DNA from: Staphylococcus capitis subsp. capitis
GTDB taxonomy: Bacteria > Bacillota > Bacilli > Staphylococcales > Staphylococcaceae
DNA length: 64,000 nt
Direction of reading: 5' to 3'
Assembly: GCF_040739495.1 (NCBI RefSeq)
Contig: NZ_CP145263.1
Location: 682,001 to 746,000 of the forward strand
Within the stretch, counting starts at the first letter, position 1. Each line of letters begins with the position of its first letter. The notes below the pieces were generated by a model. It was not told the DNA's origin. It worked only from the letters and a program-made list of their open reading frames with translations, and did not search any database. The position numbers were made by a program, and so were the translations under genes. Below are positions 43,322 to 53,438 of this stretch, piece by piece.

Positions 43322-44230
43322 ATGAATCAACGTATTGAAATTATTGGTGCACCTTCCACATTCGGTCAAAAGAAACTTGGTGTAAACTTAGGACCAGATG
43401 CAATTCGTTATGCAGGATTATTGTCACGTCTTAAAAAAATGGGACTTGATGTTATAGATAAAGGTAATATAGAAGTACCAACATTAGATGTAGAGAAATT
43501 TAACTCTGATCAAGAAGGGTTAAGGAACTATGATGAAATAGTAACTGTTTCTGAAAATCTTAGCAAAGCTACATCAGAAATAGTAAAGAAAGGAAACTTT
43601 CCACTTACACTTGGTGGCGATCATTCAATAGCTGTTGGTTCGATTTCAGGTATTAGTCAACATTACGAAAATTTAGGTGTCATTTGGTACGATGCTCATG
43701 GTGACTTAAATGTACCTGAAGAATCTCCATCTGGTAATGTTCACGGTATGCCTTTAAGAATATTAGCAGGTGATGGACCAGATGAACTTGTCAATATAAA
43801 TGATTTTACGCCTAAAGTTAAACCTGAAAATATCGTATTAATTGGTATGAGGGATTTAGATGAAGGTGAAAGGAAATACATAAAGGATAAAAATATTAAA
43901 ACTTTTACTATGGCGGATATCGACCGGTTCGGAAAACAAGAGGTGATTGAAAGATCTCTTGAGTATCTAAAATCTAGAAATATAGATGGCCTTCATTTCT
44001 CACTAGACGTTGATGCTTTGGATCCCGCTGAAACTCCTGGAACGGGTACAAGAGTAATGGGTGGTTTGAGCTATAGAGAAAGTCACTTTGCACTCGAATT
44101 GTTAAATGAATCAAAATTAGTTACTTCAATGGATATAGTTGAGGTTAATCCTCTTATTGACAATTCGAATCATACTGCTGAACAAGCTGTTGCGCTATTA
44201 GGTACTTTCTTTGGTGAAACACTTCTATAA
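43322..44230 (+). CDS. rocF: arginase
   Basis: Arginase splits arginine into ornithine and urea. The 302-residue enzyme has the manganese-binding motifs GGDHSIAVG (near residue 98), WYDAHGDLN (near residue 122) and [19 protein letters not shown] (near residue 222). GGGGTATTG lies just before the ATG. It has its own promoter with a cre site, so catabolite repression is likely. It is monocistronic and followed by a terminator. Confidence 0.95.
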   Translation: MNQRIEIIGAPSTFGQKKLGVNLGPDAIRYAGLLSRLKKMGLDVIDKGNIEVPTLDVEKFNSDQEGLRNYDEIVTVSENLSKATSEIVKKGNFPLTLGGDHSIAVGSISGISQHYENLGVIWYDAHGDLNVPEESPSGNVHGMPLRILAGDGPDELVNINDFTPKVKPENIVLIGMRDLDEGERKYIKDKNIKTFTMADIDRFGKQEVIERSLEYLKSRNIDGLHFSLDVDALDPAETPGTGTRVMGGLSYRESHFALELLNESKLVTSMDIVEVNPLIDNSNHTAEQAVALLGTFFGETLL

Positions 44231-44249
44231 ATAAAATTGTGAAAGCACG

Positions 44250-44285
44250 ACTTACATGGTATATACTGTGTAAGTTTTTTTATTT
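44250..44285 (+). terminator. rocF terminator
   Basis: ACTTACA at 44250-44256 pairs with TGTAAGT at 44269-44275, followed by a long T run. Confidence 0.85.
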
Positions 44286-44366
44286 TTTAGTCTTTGTTCA
44301 TATGACACTATTAACAATGATTGGTATAATAATTAATATGGAAAAATATTACCCGGAGGAGATGTT

Positions 44367-45173
44367 ATGGATTTTTCCAACTTTTTTCAAAATCTTAGTA
44401 CATTAAAAATTATTACTAGTGTACTTGATTTACTGATTGTTTGGTATGTACTTTATCTTCTCATAACAGTTTTTAAAGGCACTAAAGCGATTCAATTACT
44501 AAAAGGGATTGTCGTAATTGTTATCGGCCAACAAGTCAGTAAGATGCTTAATTTAACAGCAACCTCTAAATTATTTGATATCGTTATTCAGTGGGGAGTA
44601 CTTGCACTAATTGTTATTTTCCAACCTGAAATACGACGTGCATTAGAACAATTAGGTAGAGGTAGCTTTTTAAAACGTTATACCAACACTTATAGTCGTG
44701 ATGAAGAGAAATTAATACAATCTGTTTCTAAAGCTGTTCAGTATATGGCTAAAAGACGAATAGGTGCACTTATTGTTTTTGAAAAAGAAACAGGATTACA
44801 AGACTACATAGAAACTGGTATTCCAATGAACTCAGATATTTCTCAAGAGTTATTGACAAACGTCTTTATTCCAAACACGCCATTACATGATGGTGCGATG
44901 ATTATTCAAGGTAGTAAAATAGCTGTAGCAGCGAGTTATTTACCTTTATCAGACAGTGTTAAAATATCTAAAAGTTTAGGAACAAGACATAGAGCAGCAG
45001 TTGGGATTTCAGAGGTATCTGATGCTTTTACAGTTGTAGTTTCAGAAGAAACTGGAGATATATCTGTAACTTTTGATGGTAAACTTCGAAGAGATATATC
45101 TAATGAAGTTTTCGAAGAATTACTTGCTGAACATTGGTTTGGCGCACACTTTCAAAAGAAAGGTGTGAATTAA
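44367..45173 (+). CDS. cdaA: diadenylate cyclase CdaA (DacA)
   Basis: CdaA makes the second messenger c-di-AMP from two ATP at the membrane. The 268-residue protein has three N-terminal membrane helices (about residues 12-85), then a DAC domain with the catalytic motifs HDGAMIIQG and GTRHRAAVG. AGGAGGAG lies before the ATG. It leads the conserved cdaA-cdaR-glmM operon, two bases before cdaR. c-di-AMP controls potassium and osmolyte uptake and affects beta-lactam tolerance. Confidence 0.96.
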   Translation: MDFSNFFQNLSTLKIITSVLDLLIVWYVLYLLITVFKGTKAIQLLKGIVVIVIGQQVSKMLNLTATSKLFDIVIQWGVLALIVIFQPEIRRALEQLGRGSFLKRYTNTYSRDEEKLIQSVSKAVQYMAKRRIGALIVFEKETGLQDYIETGIPMNSDISQELLTNVFIPNTPLHDGAMIIQGSKIAVAASYLPLSDSVKISKSLGTRHRAAVGISEVSDAFTVVVSEETGDISVTFDGKLRRDISNEVFEELLAEHWFGAHFQKKGVN

Positions 45174-45174
45174 A

Positions 45175-46107
45175 ATGTTAGAAAGTAAGTGGGGATTAAG
45201 ATTTGTAGCATTAATCCTAGCTATATTTTTCTTTTTATCAGTTAATAATGTATTTGGAAATGTGTTTAATACTGACGATATATCACAGAAATCCACTAAA
45301 ACAATTCAGGATGTACCTGTAGATGTAATTTACAATAATAAAGATTTACATGTTACGAAAGCGCCTGATAATGTCGATGTTAATTTATCAGGCCCCCAAT
45401 CAAAGTTAATTAAAATTGAAAATCCAGAAGACCTTAAAGTAACAATTGATTTATCCGATAAAAAAGCTGGAGAGTATCACAAGAAATTTCAGGTTAAAGG
45501 TATAGATGACGATGTAAGCTACAGTGTAAAACCTAAAAGCGCAGATGTTCATCTAGAGAAAAAGATTACTAAAAAAATGCATGTTCAACCTGATGTAAGT
45601 CAAAGTGATATTGATGCAAAGTATAAAGTAAGTAAACAAAGCATTTCTCCTGAAACTGTTAAAGTGACAGGTGGGGAGCAACAGCTTAAAAAAATTGCTT
45701 ATTTAAAAGCTACATTTAAAAAGGCCAGTAAAATTTCTAAAGATACAAATGATGTAGCTGAAGTCAATGCATTTGATAAAGAATTAAATAAATTAAATGT
45801 CTCAATTAATCCTAGTGAAGTAGATTTAAAAGTTGCAGTTGAACCTTATAGTAAAAAAGTAAAAGTTCGTACTAAATCAACGGGTAAACTAGATAATGAT
45901 AGAGAATTAGATAATATCAAATTAAACGATAAAGAAGTTGAAATTTACGGTAGTAGAGACGATTTACAAAGCATCAATGAAGTAACAGCTGAAGTTGATT
46001 TAGATGGCGTATCAGAATCAACTGAGAAAACAGTAAAATTTGACTTGCCAGACAATGTTGCAAAAGTAAATCCTAAGGAAACGAAAGCATATATAAACGT
46101 TAAATAA
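45175..46107 (+). CDS. cdaR: CdaA regulatory protein CdaR (YbbR domains)
   Basis: CdaR is an extracytoplasmic partner that tunes CdaA. The 310-residue protein has an N-terminal signal-anchor helix (about residues 8-27) and then several YbbR repeats (for example VTGGEQQLKKIAYLKA and IYGSRDDLQSINEVTAEVDL). It is rich in charged residues. The start is one base after the cdaA stop; the upstream AAGGTG is within cdaA. The end is 28 bases before glmM. Confidence 0.92.
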   Translation: MLESKWGLRFVALILAIFFFLSVNNVFGNVFNTDDISQKSTKTIQDVPVDVIYNNKDLHVTKAPDNVDVNLSGPQSKLIKIENPEDLKVTIDLSDKKAGEYHKKFQVKGIDDDVSYSVKPKSADVHLEKKITKKMHVQPDVSQSDIDAKYKVSKQSISPETVKVTGGEQQLKKIAYLKATFKKASKISKDTNDVAEVNAFDKELNKLNVSINPSEVDLKVAVEPYSKKVKVRTKSTGKLDNDRELDNIKLNDKEVEIYGSRDDLQSINEVTAEVDLDGVSESTEKTVKFDLPDNVAKVNPKETKAYINVK

Positions 46108-46134
46108 TTGTTAGATATAAAGGAGAGTTTAAAA

Positions 46135-47493
46135 ATGGGAAAATATTTTGGTACTGATGGTGTTCGAGGCATTGCCAACCAAGAGCTTACACCTGAATTA
46201 GCTTTTAAATTGGGTAGATATGGTGGATATGTTTTAGCACATAATAAAGGGGAGAAGCACCCAAAAGTACTAGTGGGTAGAGATACGCGTGTTTCAGGTG
46301 AAATGCTTGAATCAGCCTTAATCGCAGGTCTTATCTCTATTGGCGCTGAAGTCATGCGTTTAGGTATTATTTCAACACCAGGTGTAGCTTATTTAACTAA
46401 AGAAATGGAAGCTGCTTTAGGTGTTATGATTTCAGCTTCTCACAACCCAGTTGCAGATAACGGCATAAAATTCTTTGGTTCAGATGGTTTTAAATTATCT
46501 GATGATCAAGAAAATGAAATCGAAGAATTGTTAGATCAAGATAATCCTGAATTACCACGTCCTATCGGTGAAGACATTGTACATTATTCAGATTATTTTG
46601 AAGGTGCTCAAAAATATCTAAGCTATTTAAAATCAACTGTAGATGTTAATTTTGAAGGACTTAAAATTGCTTTAGATGGTGCTAATGGTTCTACATCATC
46701 ACTAGCACCGTTCTTATTTGGTGATTTAGAAGCTGATACTGAAACAATTGGATGTAATCCGGATGGATATAACATTAATGAACAATGTGGTTCTACACAT
46801 CCTGAGAAATTAGCGGAAACTGTCTTAGAGACTGAAAGTGATTTTGGTTTAGCCTTTGATGGTGATGGAGATAGAATTATTGCAGTAGATGAAAATGGTC
46901 AAATTGTTGATGGAGACCAAATCATGTTTATAATTGGTCAAGAAATGCATAAAAACCATGAATTAAACAATGATATGATTGTCTCAACAGTCATGAGTAA
47001 TCTCGGTTTTTATAAAGCATTAGAAAATGAAGGTATTCAATCTAACAAAACAAAAGTAGGAGATCGTTACGTTGTCGAAGAAATGAGAAGAGGTAATTAT
47101 AATCTTGGTGGCGAGCAATCTGGTCATATTGTGATGATGGATTATAATACAACGGGTGATGGATTACTTACAGGTGTTCAACTTGCTTCTGTAATTAAAA
47201 TGAGTGGTAAATCACTAAGTGAATTAGCATCACAAATGAAAAAATATCCTCAATCTCTTATCAATGTTAAAGTAACTGATAAATATCGAGTAGAAGAGAA
47301 TATTCATGTACAAGAAGTCATGACTAAAGTTGAAACTGAAATGAATGGGGAAGGTAGAATTTTAGTTCGCCCTTCAGGTACAGAACCTTTAGTAAGAGTT
47401 ATGGTGGAAGCAGCCACTAATGAAGACGCTCAACGTTTTGCTCAAGAGATTGCAGATGTTGTTCAAGATAAAATGGGATTAGATAATGCGTAA
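46135..47493 (+). CDS. glmM: phosphoglucosamine mutase
   Basis: GlmM turns glucosamine-6-phosphate into glucosamine-1-phosphate for UDP-GlcNAc and cell wall synthesis. The 452-residue protein has the active serine loop [15 protein letters not shown], the magnesium loop [13 protein letters not shown] and the C-terminal phosphate site [13 protein letters not shown] start at the ATG at 46135 because of AAAGGAG eight bases upstream; an in-frame start at 46108 overlaps nothing but lacks a ribosome site. It is the last gene of the cdaA operon. Confidence 0.96.
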   Translation: MGKYFGTDGVRGIANQELTPELAFKLGRYGGYVLAHNKGEKHPKVLVGRDTRVSGEMLESALIAGLISIGAEVMRLGIISTPGVAYLTKEMEAALGVMISASHNPVADNGIKFFGSDGFKLSDDQENEIEELLDQDNPELPRPIGEDIVHYSDYFEGAQKYLSYLKSTVDVNFEGLKIALDGANGSTSSLAPFLFGDLEADTETIGCNPDGYNINEQCGSTHPEKLAETVLETESDFGLAFDGDGDRIIAVDENGQIVDGDQIMFIIGQEMHKNHELNNDMIVSTVMSNLGFYKALENEGIQSNKTKVGDRYVVEEMRRGNYNLGGEQSGHIVMMDYNTTGDGLLTGVQLASVIKMSGKSLSELASQMKKYPQSLINVKVTDKYRVEENIHVQEVMTKVETEMNGEGRILVRPSGTEPLVRVMVEAATNEDAQRFAQEIADVVQDKMGLDNA

Positions 47494-47530
47494 CGAATAA
47501 GTTATTCTTATATTCCTTATTAATAAATTA

Positions 47531-47573
47531 AAACACCTTCGAAAGAATCTTTCTTCTTTCGAAGGTGTTTTTT
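47531..47573. terminator. terminator between glmM and mtlD (convergent)
   Basis: AAACACCTTCGAAAG at 47531-47545 pairs perfectly with CTTTCGAAGGTGTTT at 47556-47570 and has T runs in both directions. It serves both the glmM and the mtl operons. The outer sequence repeats the stem of the rRNA operon terminator. Confidence 0.93.
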
Positions 47574-47580
47574 ATATCAT

Positions 47581-48693
47581 TTACTTTTTCTGTAATAATT
47601 CTAGTTCTTTAACAATTTCATCAGCTAATTGATCGTCAACTTTGGCATATGTTTTTAAGAAGGCCTTAGCACCATGTTCTTTAATATAATTATTTTTTTC
47701 TACTGTTTCTTGATCAGCATTGTCATCGTATGCAAGAAGAAGAGCAGCTGCTTTAACTAAACCTTCACGTTCTAAACCTTTATTATATAAATAAGTTAAT
47801 GGTTTAATAATACGATCTTTAGGACCTATTTTACGTATTGTTCCTCGACCAACTCGTGTAACTTCATCAGATAGGTTAGGATTATTGAAGCGATCAATAA
47901 TTTTCTCAACGTATTGCTTTTGTTCATTTTTAGAGAAATCAAATTGATCTGTGATATATTGACTCGTTTCACTAAGAGCTTGGCGAAGGCCTGCTTCTAT
48001 TTGTTTATCTTCAATAGAATCTAAAATAGTAGCTTTATTTTCAAAATGACCAGCGTAAGCTAAAAATGCATGTCCTGTATTAACTGTTAACAATTTTCTT
48101 TCTATATATGGTGTTAAGTCATCTACATATTTAATATGTTCTAATTCTTTACCGTACCAAGCATCTTTTTCGATAACCCATTCAAAGAAAGGTTCTACCA
48201 TGACGTCTAATATATTTTCATTTTTTTGTAATGGCACAATTCTATCCACTGCTGAATTTGCAAAATGGATATTATCAGCTAATGGTCCAGTAATATCCAG
48301 AATGGCTTTTTTCAAAGTATCTGTGGCCATAATAGCATTTTCACAAGCAACAATATTTACATGATTTTTCTTTTCTTTTAAATATGGAGCAAATGATTTA
48401 GCAATAATTGGTAAAATATTTACTCCAACAGCCGTTGTGATTAAATCTGCTTCAAGTATTGCTTCTTTAAGTTGATCTGAGGGTTTAGCTGAATTAATAG
48501 CATCTACATTATTCACTCGAGTCGTTGTTTTAGCTTCATCAGCTAAAATAACATCGTATTGATGTTCACTATCAAGTGCATTAATAATATCTTCATTTAC
48601 ATCTGCAAAAGTAACTTTAATGTTATTGTCAGCTAATATATATCCGATAAAACCTCTGCCGATATTGCCGGCACCAAAATGAACTGCTTTCAT
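47581..48693 (-). CDS. mtlD: mannitol-1-phosphate 5-dehydrogenase
   Basis: MtlD oxidises mannitol-1-phosphate to fructose-6-phosphate with NAD+. The 370-residue protein has the N-terminal Rossmann motif [16 protein letters not shown], the PVDRIVP-like ([10 protein letters not shown]) motif and the catalytic lysine/asparagine/histidine region [16 protein letters not shown]. It overlaps mtlF by one base and is the last gene of the mannitol operon. Confidence 0.95.
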   Translation of the reverse strand: MKAVHFGAGNIGRGFIGYILADNNIKVTFADVNEDIINALDSEHQYDVILADEAKTTTRVNNVDAINSAKPSDQLKEAILEADLITTAVGVNILPIIAKSFAPYLKEKKNHVNIVACENAIMATDTLKKAILDITGPLADNIHFANSAVDRIVPLQKNENILDVMVEPFFEWVIEKDAWYGKELEHIKYVDDLTPYIERKLLTVNTGHAFLAYAGHFENKATILDSIEDKQIEAGLRQALSETSQYITDQFDFSKNEQKQYVEKIIDRFNNPNLSDEVTRVGRGTIRKIGPKDRIIKPLTYLYNKGLEREGLVKAAALLLAYDDNADQETVEKNNYIKEHGAKAFLKTYAKVDDQLADEIVKELELLQKK

Positions 48694-49127
48694 TATGCGT
48701 CAGCCTCCTCGAATACTTGTTTAATTTCATCTGCAGATGTAGCATTTACGATGCGATCAACATTTTCTTCTTCACTAAAAGTAATTGCAATTTTAGAGAG
48801 TAAATCTAAATGATCGCCATCTTTACCTGCAATGCCAACTACGACTTTTACTTCTTCGCCATTCCAGTCAACACCTTCAGGAATTTGTAATAAGCTTAAA
48901 CCTGAACGAATCACATTACCTTTAGCTTCTTCAGTGCCGTGAGGAATTGCTAATGCATTACCCATGAAAGTTGATACTACGTTTTCACGGTCTTTCATAG
49001 CTTCGATATAGTTTGGTGTTACAGCACCACTATCAACTAAAACTTGTCCTGCTTTTTCGATTGCATCATTTTGATCAGATGCCGATAAATTTAAAAAGAT
49101 ATTGTCATTACTAAATAATTCACTCAT
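48693..49127 (-). CDS. mtlF: mannitol-specific PTS enzyme IIA component
   Basis: MtlF is the 144-residue IIA protein that phosphorylates the IIB domain of MtlA. The active histidine lies in [18 protein letters not shown] lies before the ATG. It is followed with a one-base overlap by mtlD and preceded by mtlR. Confidence 0.95.
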   Translation of the reverse strand: MSELFSNDNIFLNLSASDQNDAIEKAGQVLVDSGAVTPNYIEAMKDRENVVSTFMGNALAIPHGTEEAKGNVIRSGLSLLQIPEGVDWNGEEVKVVVGIAGKDGDHLDLLSKIAITFSEEENVDRIVNATSADEIKQVFEEADA

Positions 49128-49138
49128 TTAAAACACTC

Positions 49139-51166
49139 CTATTGTAATTGATTTTTTATTTGATTTAATAATTTGTTTCTTAAAATAGTTTTAAATTCAT
49201 ATGGATTTTGCATAAATTCTTCGATGTCATTTAAATGCTCGCTTAACGCCTCTGAGAGGGCACTTACGAATTGAGCCATTTTTTGATTATCTGGAATAAA
49301 CATACTTATCAAATAATGAACTGAATTTAAATCATTTTGATTACGTTGCAATTGTATCGGTTCTTCCAAAATAGTAATAAGTATGGAAGGTTTTTTGAAC
49401 ATGTTATCTTTTAAATGTGGGATTGCTATCGGATAAGGATGTAACACCCAATTAGGATTTTGTTCAAACTTTGATTGCAGTAAATCAGCGAATGATTGCC
49501 TATCCTCAATTATATTTTCATTTAATAAGTAAGTTTCTAAATATTGCTTCCAATTATCTACTAATTTATATTCTATTTTCACTGAATCTAATACCTCTAA
49601 ACCTACGCGCATATCTTGAATTGTTTCTTCAGGATTTGTAAAGGTATTTGAGTTATCATTTTCAGCTAGAAGAGTTTGATTTGAATTCGTACTTAGAAAA
49701 GAAGCTACATAAGACACTTCATGTTCTGGTAATAATGGATTAACAATTAGAAATGGAGCTTCGATATCTAAATTTACAGTCGAAATAATTCCGTCGTAGT
49801 TATTTAAATCTAATACATTCAAGTCGCTTACAGAAGCTTGAGTAATTCTTTCAATTTCACTAAAGACTTGCTCAAGACGATTGGCTAATAAACGACTTGT
49901 TCCAATGCCACTGCTACATACGACTAGGATATTTAAAAAGCGATTTCCCTGATTTTTAATGGATCCACCAAAGTGAAGCACTATAAAAGCAATCTCACTT
50001 TCAGGAAAAATTAAATCAGACCACACCATATGCAATGCTTTATGAATCGTTTCAAAAAGACGTGGATATTTAAATTTAATCATTTCAGTTAAAGGATTGT
50101 AAGTTTCAATGTTAGATTTCAAACGATTAATTGCAGGATTGATATGCAATGTTAACCCCTCGATTAAGTTTTCCTTATCTTTAAAATGTTGTCCCGATAT
50201 TCGTGTAACTGTATTAACAAATTGACGAATCTTTTTACTACTATTATCTTCCTCAGAATTAGAATCCTTTGTACCTTTACGTTTAGCACCACGCAAATGA
50301 ATTGTTATAAAAGTGATTTCAGCTTGGTTAAACTCAACGTTATATATTTCTTCAAGACGTTTAGCAATTTCTGTTGCAACTTCATGCTCGAAGGTATCTT
50401 TAACTGTTTCATATATATCTTTATTTAGTGAGACGTATTCACCATTTTGCATACGTGTAATACTTAACACAATGTGAATCGTCAAAGTTAAATAACTAGA
50501 TTCTGTTAGGGTATAGGGCAGTTGACCTAAATAGTCCATCAATATACGTTCAATTTTAAATATTCTATCTAAATCTACGAGAGATTGTTGAGAATGATTC
50601 AAAGATTGGTAAACAAAGTGATTTTCAATTACAGAATAAACGCTTGTGCTATTTAAGTTATTTACCATAAGTTGACTAAGAAATTCTCTTTTTTTAGACT
50701 CAGGACCCTTTAAGTAGACACCTTCGCCACGTTTTCTTGAAAGTGACAGTTGATAAGATAATAATTCTTCTTCTAAATCATCTAAAAGTTTAGCTAGAGC
50801 TTGAATTGAAACACCAATTTCGTGTGCTAAACTAAATTGTTTTATTGCGTGTTTAGTTTGTATAAGAGCATAAAGAATGATTACTTTTTGTTCTTCAATT
50901 GATAAATCTAATGTTTGTTGAGTTGTTACTGCTTCCTTCAATCGTCTAATATTGTTAGCTTCTCCAGACAATCGTATACCCTTTTTATTGGCTCGCTCTA
51001 ATAGTATTGAAAATGTACTTAAGTACGATTCAATTTGTTTTAACTCTCTATGAATAGTACGAGAGGACACCGCTAGTTGTTGAGCGATGTCGTATATAGT
51101 GACATATTGGCCGTGATACTTGATTAATATTTCAATAATCTCTTTTTCACGTGTACTCAGTAACAT
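49139..51166 (-). CDS. mtlR: transcriptional activator of the mannitol operon
   Basis: MtlR is a BglG/MtlR-type regulator controlled by phosphorylation. The 675-residue protein has an N-terminal helix-turn-helix (about residues 1-60), an Mga-like HTH, two PRD domains with conserved histidines, an IIB-like domain (VVCSSGIGTSRLLANRL) and a IIA-like domain (YPIAIPHLKDNMFKKP). The start is the ATG at 51166, with GGAGG eight bases upstream; a frame-matching ATG further upstream at 51181 overlaps that site. Confidence 0.93.
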   Translation of the reverse strand: MLLSTREKEIIEILIKYHGQYVTIYDIAQQLAVSSRTIHRELKQIESYLSTFSILLERANKKGIRLSGEANNIRRLKEAVTTQQTLDLSIEEQKVIILYALIQTKHAIKQFSLAHEIGVSIQALAKLLDDLEEELLSYQLSLSRKRGEGVYLKGPESKKREFLSQLMVNNLNSTSVYSVIENHFVYQSLNHSQQSLVDLDRIFKIERILMDYLGQLPYTLTESSYLTLTIHIVLSITRMQNGEYVSLNKDIYETVKDTFEHEVATEIAKRLEEIYNVEFNQAEITFITIHLRGAKRKGTKDSNSEEDNSSKKIRQFVNTVTRISGQHFKDKENLIEGLTLHINPAINRLKSNIETYNPLTEMIKFKYPRLFETIHKALHMVWSDLIFPESEIAFIVLHFGGSIKNQGNRFLNILVVCSSGIGTSRLLANRLEQVFSEIERITQASVSDLNVLDLNNYDGIISTVNLDIEAPFLIVNPLLPEHEVSYVASFLSTNSNQTLLAENDNSNTFTNPEETIQDMRVGLEVLDSVKIEYKLVDNWKQYLETYLLNENIIEDRQSFADLLQSKFEQNPNWVLHPYPIAIPHLKDNMFKKPSILITILEEPIQLQRNQNDLNSVHYLISMFIPDNQKMAQFVSALSEALSEHLNDIEEFMQNPYEFKTILRNKLLNQIKNQLQ

Positions 51167-51198
51167 GGCGGTATCCTCCATTTTTGAAAATAATTAAG

Positions 51199-52767
51199 TT
51201 AATCTTCGTGCTTTAAATTATTTAATAACTCTTCATATCTTGGTGAATTTAAGAAGTTATCCACTGAAATATGAATAGCATTTGGAACTTGTTTAATGGC
51301 ACGATCTGTTAGTGTTTTTTGCGTGATTACAAGTTGTGCATCATGAGGTAATTGATTAATAGCTGTATTAGTCACATTGACGTCAGTAATACCAGCTTTC
51401 TTAAATTTATTACGTAGCATACTTGCACCCATAGCACTTGAACCCATACCCGCATCACATGCGAATATAACATGATTTACACCGCTATAATCGTGTGCAT
51501 CAACATTTTCAGTATTGTAATTATCTAAAAGTTGTTCAGTATTATCTTCATCATTTTCTTTCTCATTTTCTGTAGAAGACGTAGTAACACCTGTTGCTCC
51601 GGCTGCGCTCGCATTCTGTGCATTTGAACGAGTTGCTTCTTTATCAGAATGCGTTAGTTTAGATGAAACGTTAGATTTTTTACCTTTCGTTGCTTCCATT
51701 TGAGCTGTAGCAGATTCTAAATCTTGTTTAGGTTCTTTAGTGAATTTCATAATAAGTGCTGCGATGACAAATGATACTAATGTAGCAAGTACTACACCAA
51801 GTAACATGTGTAAGAATTCGCCTCTAGGTGCGTTTAAGCAGTAAACGATAAATGAACCTGGGGATGCTGGACTTTTGAAACCGAAGCCAGTAGCTTGATA
51901 AGTTGCAACGCCCGTCATACCACCTAAAATAACTGCAATAAATAGTAATGGACGCATTAAAACATATGGGAAGTAAATTTCATGAATACCACCTAGGAAG
52001 TGGATAATACCTGCACCATATGAAGTTGCTTTAGCAGTTCCTTTTCCGAAAATCATATAGGCCAATAAAATACCTAGACCAGGTCCAGGGTTAGATTCAA
52101 TAGTAAATAAGATAGATTGACCAGCATGAGCTGCTTGGTCGGTACCAAGTGGTGTAAATACACCATGGTTAATCGCGTTATTTAGGAATAAAATTTTAGC
52201 TGGTTCAACAATAATACTTACTATAGGTAGTAAATGAAGGTGAACTAAGAATTCAACAGCTACAGACAAGATGTGCATGATGAATTTCATGATTGGAGCT
52301 AAAATTTCAAAACCAATAATTGTCATAATAAAACCTAAGATACCTGCAGAAAAGTTATTGAATAACATTTCAAAACCTTGTGGTGTTCTAGGTTGCACGA
52401 ATTGGTCTACTTTTTTCATTAACCAACCAACAAGTGGCCCCATAATCATGGCACCAAGTAACATTGGTGTTTCAGGTAAAGCTACAATAACCCCCATAGT
52501 TGCAGTAGCTGCAATAATACCACCACGTAAACCATGAATTAAACGCCCACCGCTAAATGCGATGAGTAATGGAATTAAGTACGTAATCATCGGTCCAGCT
52601 AATTGAGATAAATCTTTGTTAGGGAACCAACCATTATCAATGAAGATTGCGGCAATAAAACCCCATGCGATAAATGCACCAATGTTAGGCATAATCATAC
52701 TGCTTAAGAATGATCCAAACGCTTGGACTTTACGACCGACTCCTTTTTTCTCTTGAGTTTGTGACAT
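51199..52767 (-). CDS. mtlA: mannitol-specific PTS permease, enzyme IICB
   Basis: MtlA transports and phosphorylates mannitol. The 522-residue protein has the IIC membrane domain (about residues 10-345), with GGRLIHGLRGG and the transport motif GGIHEIYFPYVLMRP. A long polar linker of about 65 residues rich in S, T, N and E follows, and then the IIB domain with FACDAGMGSSAMGASM, whose cysteine (about residue 436) is phosphorylated. It is the first gene of the operon mtlA-mtlR-mtlF-mtlD. Confidence 0.94.
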   Translation of the reverse strand: MSQTQEKKGVGRKVQAFGSFLSSMIMPNIGAFIAWGFIAAIFIDNGWFPNKDLSQLAGPMITYLIPLLIAFSGGRLIHGLRGGIIAATATMGVIVALPETPMLLGAMIMGPLVGWLMKKVDQFVQPRTPQGFEMLFNNFSAGILGFIMTIIGFEILAPIMKFIMHILSVAVEFLVHLHLLPIVSIIVEPAKILFLNNAINHGVFTPLGTDQAAHAGQSILFTIESNPGPGLGILLAYMIFGKGTAKATSYGAGIIHFLGGIHEIYFPYVLMRPLLFIAVILGGMTGVATYQATGFGFKSPASPGSFIVYCLNAPRGEFLHMLLGVVLATLVSFVIAALIMKFTKEPKQDLESATAQMEATKGKKSNVSSKLTHSDKEATRSNAQNASAAGATGVTTSSTENEKENDEDNTEQLLDNYNTENVDAHDYSGVNHVIFACDAGMGSSAMGASMLRNKFKKAGITDVNVTNTAINQLPHDAQLVITQKTLTDRAIKQVPNAIHISVDNFLNSPRYEELLNNLKHED

Positions 52768-52854
52768 CTCTACACCTCTTTTTTTAATTAGTATGTGACT
52801 ATATTTAGTTTAAATCTTGTAGTTAGTTTCTCTCAATATAAACAAAAATTGAGT

Positions 52855-52875
52855 TTGTCATGATAGTTGTGACAA
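52855..52875. promoter_or_regulatory. inverted repeat upstream of mtlA, candidate MtlR site
   Basis: TTGTCA and TGACAA form a perfect inverted repeat with nine bases between them, about 90 to 110 bases before the mtlA start. A TATAAT-like box lies at 52895-52890 on the minus strand. The binding protein is a guess. Confidence 0.45.
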
Positions 52876-52991
52876 GATTAAGTCTAACTATTATATATAG
52901 TAGAACTTTGAATTAGTTTATATTAATAAGTTTTTTCAAAGGTTAAAAAAATAAGTTTTTTAACTTATTTTAGGAAGTATTGTTAAATCAT

Positions 52992-53021
52992 TTGCAAAAT
53001 AAATCATCGTCAGTGTACAAT
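52992..53021 (+). promoter_or_regulatory. glmS promoter
   Basis: TTGCAA at 52992-52997, 18 bases, then TACAAT at 53016-53021. It lies 44 bases before the ribozyme cleavage site. Confidence 0.6.
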
Positions 53022-53064
53022 AATGATTAATGGAAAGGAGGAAAGAAAGTAAATAAATAGTTAT

Positions 53065-53270
53065 AGCGCCTGTGCAAATGACTATATTATTGTTGAAAAT
53101 TAAAAGTTAATTATGAGAACTTTTATAGAGAATAATATAGCTTTTGTAGACGAGGAGGATAGTGATCGAATAGATCGGCGGATGCTATCCCGGATGTGGC
53201 TCATTCGTTAGCTTATTAAGTAAAACACTAGGGCAACTTAGTGGACAAAGTTAATAAGATCGCCGAAATA
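53065..53270 (+). ncRNA. glmS ribozyme-riboswitch
   Basis: This self-cleaving RNA senses glucosamine-6-phosphate and shuts off glmS. The core AGCGCCTGTGCAAATG starts at 53065, with cleavage expected between A53065 and G53066. GACGAGGAGGAT, CGGCGGATG and the 3' consensus CTTAGTGGACAAAG (53237-53250) match the family. Compared with the B. subtilis element the P1 stem is much longer: CTATATTATT at 53082-53091 pairs perfectly with AATAATATAG at 53131-53140, and an inner stem AAAAGTT / AACTTTT lies in the loop. Confidence 0.93.
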
Positions 53271-53438
53271 AAATACTACTAAGGGAAGCGTAGAGTAGCG
53301 TGTTAAATTGATCAATTACACACGCTTATTTCTTGATGTACTCGTATGACATCATTGATATGGTAGAAGGTTATTAATATAAATTAAAATGACAAATCAT
53401 ATTGCTCTTGCTATCCCTCATTTTGGAGGAAATAGATT
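53271..53438 (+). other. leader between the glmS ribozyme and glmS
   Basis: This 168-base leader holds one hairpin near 53297-53326 (AGCGTGT / ACACGCT) without a clear T run, then the GGAGGA ribosome site. No other feature is seen. Confidence 0.55.

Noticed and set aside
43202..47573. Shared hairpin sequence at 43202 and 47531 as a repeat family or mobile element
   Set aside because: Both are ordinary terminators with a short common stem and no flanking repeats or transposase.
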